Positions 8,599 through 16,336 of a stretch of 51,006 nt of DNA are shown in pieces (positions within the stretch are counted from its first letter, which is position 1; every line of letters starts with the position of its first letter). Source of the DNA: Streptococcus hillyeri (lineage in GTDB: Bacteria > Bacillota > Bacilli > Lactobacillales > Streptococcaceae); contig NZ_RCVM01000014.1 in the NCBI RefSeq assembly GCF_003686955.1, positions 1 through 51,006 of the forward strand, written 5' to 3'. The notes under the pieces were generated by a model. It saw only the letters and a list, made by a program, of their open reading frames with translations. It searched no databases and was not told where the DNA came from. A program made the position numbers and the translations under genes.

Positions 8599-8673
8599 GG
8601 GCTTAGTCTAAAAGTTACCCTCTTACTATACCCAATTTTCGTTAGGGGTAGTAAAAAGGGTAGTAAATTATAA
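8599..8673 (+). pseudogene. Possible 3' remnant of a phage-type integrase gene
   Basis: A short open frame without a start ends ...VRGSKKGSKL at TAA (8671-8673) and is followed at once by a hairpin. Basic GSK-repeat tails just before a terminator recall the C terminus of streptococcal tyrosine integrases. It points toward the 3' end of eno. From memory, S. pneumoniae carries an integrase gene next to eno, so this is a known type of insertion site. Only about 24 codons are readable, so this is an inference from position and tail. Confidence 0.35.
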
Positions 8674-8705
8674 AAAACACCCTAGGATGACGCCCTAGAG
8701 TGTTG
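8674..8705 (+). terminator. Hairpin after the integrase-like remnant
   Basis: Arms AACACCCTAGG and CCCTAGAGTGTT around a short loop, preceded by an A run. The remainder up to 8766 has no gene; if an element once integrated here, its attachment core would lie in it. Confidence 0.55.
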
Positions 8706-8766
8706 ATTTATCAAGTTTTCTAGCCCTTTTTTACTATTCCTCACTCGCTTATTTTCAAGCTCGGGA

Positions 8767-10132
<1,366 letters not shown>

Positions 10133-10134
10133 CT

Positions 10135-10163
10135 ATTTTATCATAATGTGAGACTTTTAGCAA
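10135..10163 (-). promoter_or_regulatory. eno: Promoter of eno
   Basis: TTGCTA, a 17-base spacer and TAAAAT with an upstream TG giving an extended -10. Transcription would start near 10128, about 30 bases before the ATG. Confidence 0.65.
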
Positions 10164-10279
10164 ATTAAAAAAACTAGCGATAAAATTCCTGTATTTTATA
10201 TTTGCCTTATTTCCCAACCTTTTTTCTGGATTATGATACAATGAGAATCAATCTATCTGAGATTTAATAGGGGTGTTTT

Positions 10280-11065
10280 ATGGCAATTATTTCATTTGAC
10301 AATGTCAGCTTTAGACAACAAGGAAAAACTATTTTAAAAAATATAGACTGGCAAGTTGAAAGCGGACAAACATGGGCTATTTTAGGATTAAATGGTTCTG
10401 GTAAAACAACTTTACTCAAACTACTTATGGCTGAGCACTGGGCTAGTCAGGGGCAAATCAGTGTTCTTGGAAAACAATTTGGTAAAGAAGATATGACTGC
10501 TATTCGGACTAAAATTGGCATTGTTGGTTCTTTCATTTCTGAGCGCCTTCCGAAACACATGATGGCCGAAAAAATTGTCTTGACAGGTAAGTACAAATCT
10601 TCTATCCTTTACAAAGCCTATGAGGATAGCGACCTTGCAGAGGCGAGAGATATGTTGATTTCGCTCGGCGGTGAGCACTTATTGGGCCGTATCTACGCCA
10701 GTCTGTCTCAAGGTGAGAAACAATTGTTACTCATTGCACGCAGTCTAATGGAAAACCCTGACATTATCATCCTAGATGAAGCGACAAGCGGTTTAGATCT
10801 CTTTGCTCGTGAACAGTTACTAGCGCAGATTGGCAATATTCGTCACCTGCCTCATGCCCCAACGATTATCTACGTGACTCATCACGCGGAGGAAATTACT
10901 CATGATATCAGCCATGTCCTTCTTTTACGTCAAGGACAGATTATTGCCAAAGGTTCAAAAAAAGATATCCTCACCGAAGATATCTTATCCGATTTTTATC
11001 AAAATCCTGTCCGTGTTATTCCTATTGATGATAGCCGAGTATATATCCATCCTCAAAAAGGTTAG
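10280..11065 (+). CDS. ABC-type ATPase, YlmA-like, without a linked permease
   Basis: A 261-residue ATP-binding protein with Walker A GLNGSGKTT (near residues 37-45), signature LSQGEKQ (near 141) and Walker B IIILDEATSGLD (near 160). SD-like AGGGGTG precedes the ATG. No membrane partner is adjacent, so it belongs to the orphan YlmA-type ATPases of Firmicutes, whose role is not settled. It is transcribed divergently from eno and convergently to the next gene. Its terminator sits inside the 3' end of that convergent gene. Confidence 0.88.
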   Translation: MAIISFDNVSFRQQGKTILKNIDWQVESGQTWAILGLNGSGKTTLLKLLMAEHWASQGQISVLGKQFGKEDMTAIRTKIGIVGSFISERLPKHMMAEKIVLTGKYKSSILYKAYEDSDLAEARDMLISLGGEHLLGRIYASLSQGEKQLLLIARSLMENPDIIILDEATSGLDLFAREQLLAQIGNIRHLPHAPTIIYVTHHAEEITHDISHVLLLRQGQIIAKGSKKDILTEDILSDFYQNPVRVIPIDDSRVYIHPQKG

Positions 11066-11076
11066 GATTAGCACAT

Positions 11077-11364
11077 TTATAAATCTTCTAGACCTATCGC
11101 AAACAGACGATAGGTTTTTTCTAATTCCAGTAGATAAGTTGACAGATTAACCAATTCCTTAGGAGCTCGTGAACCAAAGGAAAGCAACTCAGGAACGGTA
11201 TAGCGATTCACACGACTGGCTAAAAGATAGAGATTCTCTTCCTTTTCTAACCCTTTGGCAAACTCTAAAATCATCTGCTTAAGTTCCTCTGAAATTTGTC
11301 CTTTAGGTAAATTGTAAACCGCACTAAGGTGTTTATAAAAATCATCTTTAGTTGCTTTAATCAT
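11077..11364 (-). CDS. Small helical protein, possibly bacteriocin-immunity-like
   Basis: A 95-residue, all-helical, charged protein with no signal peptide or membrane segment. Size and pattern (SEELKQMILEFAKGLEKEEN, then LASRVNRYTVPELLS) recall four-helix enterocin A-type immunity proteins, but no bacteriocin precursor or exporter is nearby, so the match is tentative. It starts six bases after the mnmM stop, and its AAAGGAGA site lies within the mnmM 3' end, so the two are translationally coupled. The 3' end overlaps a terminator used by the convergent ATPase gene. Confidence 0.6.
   Translation of the reverse strand: MIKATKDDFYKHLSAVYNLPKGQISEELKQMILEFAKGLEKEENLYLLASRVNRYTVPELLSFGSRAPKELVNLSTYLLELEKTYRLFAIGLEDL
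11092..11120 (+). terminator. Terminator of the ABC ATPase gene, inside a convergent CDS
   Basis: Stem ACCTATCG / CGATAGGT with an 8-base loop, followed by six T. It lies within the last 45 bases of the 95-residue ORF on the other strand. Confidence 0.8.
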
Positions 11365-11369
11365 AACCG

Positions 11370-11927
11370 TTATTCTCCTTTCAACTTCTCAATCATCACC
11401 AAAAACGGTGGGGTATTGATTTGATTTAGTGGCTGATACAGCATAGCAGTAAATGCTGTCTGGTCTAGTGTCTGCACATAATCTAGCACCGCATCTTTTT
11501 CCATATCGCCACCTTCATGACCATAATAAATCATAATCGCCACGCGCCCACCGACTTCAAGTTGTGCTAGGATTTTTTCGATGGCTAACAAGGTCGTATC
11601 AGGTTTGGTAATGACTGATTTGTCTGCACTTGGTAGATAACCGAGATTGAAAATGGCAGCGCGGATAGGTTCGGATACATAGGTGTCTATATGCTGGTGT
11701 CCATCTAAAATCAATTCTGCATTATCTAGTCCAAGCTGCGCCAAGCGCTCAGTCGTTTTCTGCACCGCTTGTTCCTGAATATCAAAAGCATAGACTTTCT
11801 TAGCTAAACCAGCAAGAAATGCTGTGTCATTGCCATTTCCCATGGTGGCATCTACTGCAATGCTATCTTTATCTAGCACCTCTGCTAAAAAATCATGCGA
11901 GAGGTGAATGGGGCGTTTTATCATCAT
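11370..11927 (-). CDS. mnmM: tRNA methyltransferase, YtqB/MnmM family
   Basis: A 185-residue class I SAM-dependent methyltransferase. Motif I reads VDATMGNGNDTAFLA (near residues 25-39), followed by the acidic VYAFDIQ. The family was formerly called putative rRNA methylase (YtqB); in B. subtilis and S. aureus it completes the methylation step of mnm5s2U at the wobble position of tRNA. Two ATGs are adjacent; AAGGAAACC precedes them. It follows the GloB-like gene by about 20 bases and precedes a small ORF by six, so it sits in an operon-like run. Function follows from the family. Confidence 0.88.
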   Translation of the reverse strand: MMIKRPIHLSHDFLAEVLDKDSIAVDATMGNGNDTAFLAGLAKKVYAFDIQEQAVQKTTERLAQLGLDNAELILDGHQHIDTYVSEPIRAAIFNLGYLPSADKSVITKPDTTLLAIEKILAQLEVGGRVAIMIYYGHEGGDMEKDAVLDYVQTLDQTAFTAMLYQPLNQINTPPFLVMIEKLKGE

Positions 11928-11949
11928 TGGTTTCCTTAACTATTCTATA

Positions 11950-12651
11950 TTAAAAATTGTCCCTTAAATGTCTCAGTCTTGTGAACTCAGCGACGTCTGC
12001 TGCCATAAGAAGGCGATTGACTTGTTTTTCGACCCCTATAGTGGATGGCAAACTTGGGATACCTTTGCCCACTTTGAGCTTCATTTGCTCATAGTAATCT
12101 TCAGTAAACTCGTCTGAATTTTGTGATAGGCTAAATCGCAAATTCGTCAAAGTGTACTCATGACCAGCATAGACTTTCACCTCATCTGCCAAATTTCTGA
12201 AGAAGGTCATGGATTGATACTGAGCATTATAATCCCCTGTAAAAACTCTTCCACACCCTGCTGAGAAAAGCGCATCGCCACACAAAAGATGTTCCTTATC
12301 AACAAGGTAAGAAATGTGTTCCTCCGAATGACCAGCCGTTAAAAAGACATCAATTTGCGACCCATAGAGCGCAATACCGTCACCATCTTTCAGGACAGTG
12401 TCCACCAAATGGCTAACTTCTTTGGGTCCGTAGGTTTTAACATCAGGGTATTTGGCCACAATCTCACCAATACCATCCACATGGTCCGAATGCACATGCG
12501 TGATTAAAATAGCACCCGCTGTCAGCTGATTTTCCTCCAAATAATCTAGAACAGGCTGAGCCTCTCCTGGATCAACGATAATGGCTTCGTCACCTTGTGA
12601 CCATACCCAAATGTAATTATCAGCTAAAGCTGGAATTGCTGTGATGTTCAT
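11950..12651 (-). CDS. gloB: Metallo-beta-lactamase-fold hydrolase, glyoxalase II-like
   Basis: A 233-residue metal-dependent hydrolase. The metal motif is THVHSDHVDG at residues 51-60 (HxHxDH with V and S at the variable places), followed by TAGHSEEHISY, LLCGDALFSAGCGR and VYAGHEYTLTNLRFS, all typical of hydroxyacylglutathione hydrolases. These cleave S-D-lactoylglutathione in methylglyoxal detoxification, though streptococcal substrates are not always proven. The preceding kinase stop lies nine bases before its ATG, with GGAGAA between, so they are co-transcribed. Confidence 0.88.
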   Translation of the reverse strand: MNITAIPALADNYIWVWSQGDEAIIVDPGEAQPVLDYLEENQLTAGAILITHVHSDHVDGIGEIVAKYPDVKTYGPKEVSHLVDTVLKDGDGIALYGSQIDVFLTAGHSEEHISYLVDKEHLLCGDALFSAGCGRVFTGDYNAQYQSMTFFRNLADEVKVYAGHEYTLTNLRFSLSQNSDEFTEDYYEQMKLKVGKGIPSLPSTIGVEKQVNRLLMAADVAEFTRLRHLRDNF

Positions 12652-12660
12652 AAATTCTCC

Positions 12661-13446
12661 TTACCCAAACACTTCAAAATAGGCAATCGCCTCTAGTAGT
12701 TCTAAATTGATATTTTCCCGACCGTAAGAATCTAAAAAATAGTCCCGATAGCGATTGGTTTGTAAATTAAAAGCTAATGACCACACTGCCCAAAATAAAT
12801 CAATATGCTTGTCACCCAAACCAGCACTGTCCCAATCAATCATAGCCTGGAACTGCCAATTGTTTAAGATGATATTAGGCAAGCAAAAGTCTCCGTGAAT
12901 CAGCGTATCCGTTTCTAAATAGGGAGAGTACTCCAAAACCTTTTTATATGCACCGCTCCTATCAATTTGCTTTTGATGTGAAAACAAATAATGAGGATCA
13001 AAATTCCCTACTTGATAACCAACTTCTACAGCTTTCAAATACTCTTGTGTCCGATTTCCAACCAAGTTCTCATCAACTTCCAATGCATGCAATTGTTTCA
13101 TGGTTTCTGCCAGTATTTGACAAAGCCTCTTTGGGTTTTCCAAAAATTTTTTAGAACTCGCATCGTCTCCAACAACCTTAGCAGTCAGCAGCCAATCTTG
13201 GTCATCAGACACATAATCTAAAACATTTTGAGCAAGCCCCTGCGAAGCGAAGTAGCGTGTTAGAGCCACTTCTTTCTCTAAACTTCCCTTAACTGCCCTT
13301 TTCAGGAAATAACCTTGGTCCTTGTCAATAAAATAAACACGAGCAGCTGATGAACTGCTACTATCGTAGATAACACTATTTTCCATCAAATAATCAAAAG
13401 CTTTTGGAAATCGTAATTCTTCTAACGTTATGATTCTTTTCTTCAT
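12661..13446 (-). CDS. APH(3')-like small-molecule phosphotransferase
   Basis: A 261-residue kinase of the aminoglycoside phosphotransferase/choline kinase fold. The catalytic loop reads LIHGDFCLPNIIL (near residues 182-194) with the Brenner HGDxxxxN pattern, and the DFG-like element reads MIDWDSAGLGDKHIDLFWAV, matching the GxSGxAD block of APH(3') enzymes. The N-terminal lobe has a YFLKR lysine. The gene is in a housekeeping run with normal composition and no mobile-element signs, so an intrinsic metabolic kinase is more likely than an acquired resistance gene. No clear SD precedes its ATG. Confidence 0.78.
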   Translation of the reverse strand: MKKRIITLEELRFPKAFDYLMENSVIYDSSSSSAARVYFIDKDQGYFLKRAVKGSLEKEVALTRYFASQGLAQNVLDYVSDDQDWLLTAKVVGDDASSKKFLENPKRLCQILAETMKQLHALEVDENLVGNRTQEYLKAVEVGYQVGNFDPHYLFSHQKQIDRSGAYKKVLEYSPYLETDTLIHGDFCLPNIILNNWQFQAMIDWDSAGLGDKHIDLFWAVWSLAFNLQTNRYRDYFLDSYGRENINLELLEAIAYFEVFG

Positions 13447-13501
13447 ATATTTCTGATTAATATCATTACAAGGTGAAACTGCTACCGTAGTTTTTTATTT
13501 C

Positions 13502-14440
13502 CTACCTCAAAATGTCCACTGGACATTTTGAACCCTGCCAGCTTCCTCGTCTTTCCATTTCTTTATCAATGGCATTGAGGACTTCCCATTTATTGAGGCT
13601 CCACATGGGGCCGATGAGCATGTCGCGTGGGGCATCGCCTGTGATACGATGAATAACCATGTCTTTCGGAATGATTTCTAGTTGATCACAGATGATATTG
13701 ACGTACTCTTCCTGACTGAGAAGCTGCAGGCGCCCTTCATGGTAATCCCGTTGCATGCGGGTATTGGTCATGAGGTGCAAAAGATGGAGTTTGATACCAT
13801 GAATATCGTTATCTGTTACACAGCGGCGCACATTTTCCACCATCATCTCATGGGTTTCCCCTGGAAGTCCGTTAATCAAGTGAGAGACGATTTCAATTTT
13901 TGGCGCTTGCTGGCGAATGCGTTTGACCGTCTCCACATAAAGCTCGTAGCTATGCGCTCGGTTAATCAACTCTGATGTAGCTTCATAGGTCGTCTGTAAA
14001 CCCAACTCCACCGTCACATGCATACGTTCAGACAATTCTGCTAGATAGGCAATCGTTTCGTCTGGTAAACAGTCTGGTCGAGTACCGATATTGACCCCAA
14101 CGACACCTGGCTCATTGATCGCCTGCTCGTAGCGTTCACGAATCACCTCTACCTTGTCGTGCGTATTGGTATAATTTTGGAAATAAACCAAATACTTTTT
14201 CACATCTGGCCACTTGCGGTGCATAAAATCAATCTCATGGTAAAATTGCTCACGGATTGGCGCATCGGGTGCCACAATGGCATCACCAGATCCTGAAACC
14301 GTACAAAAGGTACAGCCACCATGAGATACCGTCCCATCACGATTAGGACAGTCAAATCCTGCATCAATGGGGAGTTTAAAGATTTTTTCACCAAATAATT
14401 CTCTATAATAGTCATTGACAGTTCTATAACGTTTTTTCAT
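13502..14440 (-). CDS. Radical SAM protein, YtqA/YhcC (TIGR01212) family
   Basis: A 312-residue radical SAM enzyme. The cluster motif is CPNRDGTVSHGGCTFC, with the spacing CxxxDGTxxxGGCxFC of this family rather than the usual CxxxCxxC. Later blocks NIGTRPDC, ELGLQTT, SHLINGLPGET and HLLHLMTNT match YhcC/YtqA. The reaction is not established. I start at MKKRYRTVNDYY, the conserved family start; an upstream in-frame start adds 17 unlikely residues. The C terminus (SKCPVDILR) differs from what I expect and is encoded by a 21-base palindrome (13509-13529) that may be an inserted repeat. Confidence 0.88.
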   Translation of the reverse strand: MKKRYRTVNDYYRELFGEKIFKLPIDAGFDCPNRDGTVSHGGCTFCTVSGSGDAIVAPDAPIREQFYHEIDFMHRKWPDVKKYLVYFQNYTNTHDKVEVIRERYEQAINEPGVVGVNIGTRPDCLPDETIAYLAELSERMHVTVELGLQTTYEATSELINRAHSYELYVETVKRIRQQAPKIEIVSHLINGLPGETHEMMVENVRRCVTDNDIHGIKLHLLHLMTNTRMQRDYHEGRLQLLSQEEYVNIICDQLEIIPKDMVIHRITGDAPRDMLIGPMWSLNKWEVLNAIDKEMERRGSWQGSKCPVDILR

Positions 14441-14509
14441 GTTTCCTATTTTACCACAAATCACAACAAAAAAGTGCCGACTACTCGACACCTCTTAGAT
14501 TTTGCTCTG

Positions 14510-14698
14510 CTATTTTTCAACCTTAAGCCAATCGTGGTAATGTTCCAGCAAGTTGACAGCCATTTGTGTAGCCAAAGCAACTGAAAAGGCTTCTGTACCC
14601 TCAAATTCCTCAGGCGCCACTTCAAGTTTACTTTCCTCATAAATAGCCTTGAGACTTTCGACAGACAAGGTTTCTTTAAATGCTTCAAATGATTTCAT
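14510..14698 (-). CDS. Small conserved hypothetical protein (62 aa)
   Basis: An acidic 62-residue protein, predicted helical, with no signal peptide or membrane segment (MKSFEAFKETLSVESLKAIY...). A strong AAGGAGACAAGCT precedes its ATG, which supports translation. It lies between coiA and the radical SAM gene on the same strand. I do not recognise a function. An overlapping 75-residue frame in the same place is a shadow. Confidence 0.7.
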   Translation of the reverse strand: MKSFEAFKETLSVESLKAIYEESKLEVAPEEFEGTEAFSVALATQMAVNLLEHYHDWLKVEK

Positions 14699-14725
14699 AG
14701 CTTGTCTCCTTTTTCTTTTATTGTA

Positions 14726-15679
14726 TCACTTTATCTTGTTTTTGCAAGCGTTATCATAAAACACAGGCGGATATAAGATTTGACATTCCCTATCCTTCTG
14801 TTTTTGATAATACTGGAAAAAGGCGGAGCTAAATTGAGATAAATCGCTCCTTATCTGGCAAAATCCTTCTTTAGATTCAATCGGCCTAATTTGAGGAAAA
14901 AAATCATCAATTGACTGCGCAAGCAAATTGCCACCACAAGCATAAATCTCCGCTTGACGGGATAGCCATCTGGGATTTCGTGCCATCAACCCTCGTTGAA
15001 TCACTGATAAAATTTGTTGATTTTGCCGTTTTTCATAGTAAGATAAACATTGTCGCTTATAGGGCAAACGTAAAAAATCTAAAATATCTTGTTCAAAGGA
15101 ACAGGATTTCTCTAAATAAGATAAATGACCTTCTAAGTCCTCATATATCAAATACTTCAATCTGATGCAACGTTTTTTTAGGTCCAATTCCCAATAATGA
15201 AAGCCCATATTTTGACTGAAATACAGAAACTGTTTTTGCAAGCGAGACATTTTCTTGCCTAACCACAATTTTTCTCCCAATAGCCATAAGACCTGATAGC
15301 CCGCTTGATGGTAATTGTTTGTGCGTTCACGTAATCGTGCTTCTGATAAACGAGAACACTGCACTTCAAGCGCCAGCTTTTCTCCGACAAAAAGATCCGC
15401 AATCTGCCCTAAATCAGGTAAAATTTTTTCAACTTGAACAACTGCATGTTTTGATAAATTGGCAAAAAGCTCAGCCTTCAAGGTCAAATGTTCATCTGAT
15501 TCGTTTTCTTGAAAAAATGCACAGGACTTTAGGTTAATATGGGCAAAGTGCGGTCGCATCACTTTACCATTTTTCAACCGAACAGATTGGTGACAAGCTG
15601 GGCAGAAAAATTCTTGTCGTTGTGGAACATCCTCTAATAAATTCACCAAATCTCCTTGACCATTTTGTGCAATTAGCAT
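14726..15679 (-). CDS. coiA: Competence protein CoiA
   Basis: A 317-residue late competence protein needed for transformation, thought to act on recombination of incoming DNA. Landmarks are an N-terminal zinc-finger-like FFCPACHQSVRLKNGKVMRPHFAH and the endonuclease-like block LALEVQCSRLSEARLRERT with HQAGYQVLWLLG. I start at the ATG at 15679, five bases after GGAGG; a GTG two codons upstream overlaps the SD. A near-perfect SigX (CIN) box lies 19 bases upstream, so expression should be limited to competence. Confidence 0.93.
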   Translation of the reverse strand: MLIAQNGQGDLVNLLEDVPQRQEFFCPACHQSVRLKNGKVMRPHFAHINLKSCAFFQENESDEHLTLKAELFANLSKHAVVQVEKILPDLGQIADLFVGEKLALEVQCSRLSEARLRERTNNYHQAGYQVLWLLGEKLWLGKKMSRLQKQFLYFSQNMGFHYWELDLKKRCIRLKYLIYEDLEGHLSYLEKSCSFEQDILDFLRLPYKRQCLSYYEKRQNQQILSVIQRGLMARNPRWLSRQAEIYACGGNLLAQSIDDFFPQIRPIESKEGFCQIRSDLSQFSSAFFQYYQKQKDRECQILYPPVFYDNACKNKIK

Positions 15680-15697
15680 AAGCACCTCCTATCTGAT

Positions 15698-15705
15698 TAT
15701 TCGAA
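15698..15705 (-). promoter_or_regulatory. coiA: SigX/ComX CIN-box of coiA
   Basis: On the minus strand the octamer is TTCGAATA, one base from the consensus TACGAATA, preceded by the T run TTTTTT. The run is also the U-tract of the rbfA terminator. The implied start is about a dozen bases before the coiA ATG. Confidence 0.7.
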
Positions 15706-15733
15706 AAAACAACCACCTTTCTAGGCGGTTGTT
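15704..15733 (-). terminator. Terminator of the rbfA operon
   Basis: Stem AACAACCGCC / GGTGGTTGTT (minus strand, one mismatch) with a six-base loop and a following TTTTTT. Its T run adjoins the coiA CIN-box. Confidence 0.8.
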
Positions 15734-15737
15734 CACA

Positions 15738-16088
15738 TTAATCACGATTTTCTAGTGCACGAAGCATCTGGTCAATCTTATTTCCATACTCAATTGAATT
15801 ATCTTTTTCAAAAATGAGGTCAGGAATTTTATACATGGTCAAGTTTTTACCAAGTTCACGCTTGATTGTGCCTGTGGCTTTTTCAAGACCAGTCTGCGCT
15901 TTTTGATTATCAGAAGCAAGTGTTGAATGAATGGTGTAGTACACCTTTGCTGCTGATAAGTCACCAAGCATTTGGACATCTGTGATGGTAACATCTTGAA
16001 CACGAGGGTCACGAACCTTGAGACGCAAGATTTCATTGACTTCACGCTTGATTTCCATACCAACACGGTCAATACGGTGATTTGCCAT
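15738..16088 (-). CDS. rbfA: Ribosome-binding factor A
   Basis: A 116-residue KH-like assembly factor of the 30S subunit, acting in late 16S rRNA maturation and cold adaptation. It begins [20 protein letters not shown], a family signature, and contains [20 protein letters not shown] and a terminal [14 protein letters not shown]. It is the last gene of the rimP-nusA-infB cluster but is separated from infB by about 250 bases holding two hairpins and a MITE-like element, so its expression may depend on readthrough. Confidence 0.95.
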   Translation of the reverse strand: MANHRIDRVGMEIKREVNEILRLKVRDPRVQDVTITDVQMLGDLSAAKVYYTIHSTLASDNQKAQTGLEKATGTIKRELGKNLTMYKIPDLIFEKDNSIEYGNKIDQMLRALENRD

Positions 16089-16109
16089 TTGATTTTCCTT
16101 TCTGATAAG

Positions 16110-16215
16110 TATAGTCGAATGAATTAGCTTTAAGACAAGGAACTGAGAAGCAGACAGTACTTGAGTACGGCAAGTCGAAAGTAATGATGTATTAAAGTTA
16201 ATTCAAATGACTATA
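16110..16215. mobile_element. RUP-like MITE between infB and rbfA
   Basis: A 106-base element with imperfect 24-base terminal inverted repeats (TATAGTC...GAATTA.CTTTAA, 20 of 24 matched). The ends lie at TA, as for elements moved by IS630/mariner-type transposases. Length and TA ends recall the pneumococcal RUP element. It codes for nothing. Confidence 0.7.
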
Positions 16216-16225
16216 TTATTTTGAA

Positions 16226-16251
16226 AAAACTAGGCTATAAACCTAGCTTTT
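16226..16251. terminator. Hairpin between infB and rbfA (first)
   Basis: Stem AAAACTAGG / CCTAGCTTTT with A and T runs on both sides. A second stem at 16285-16313 (GGAAAGGTAGG / CCTAGCTTTCC) is closer to infB. Together they could attenuate transcription into rbfA. Confidence 0.55.
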
Positions 16252-16336
16252 GTCTTTAGTGAATTAGCTTAGATGAGATATTGTGGAAAGGTAGGTCTAA
16301 AGCCTAGCTTTCCAACTAAACTATCTATGCTCCTCT

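Noticed and set aside
8674..8766. tRNA gene as an integration target
   Set aside because: No cloverleaf or T-arm GGTTCGA motif could be found.
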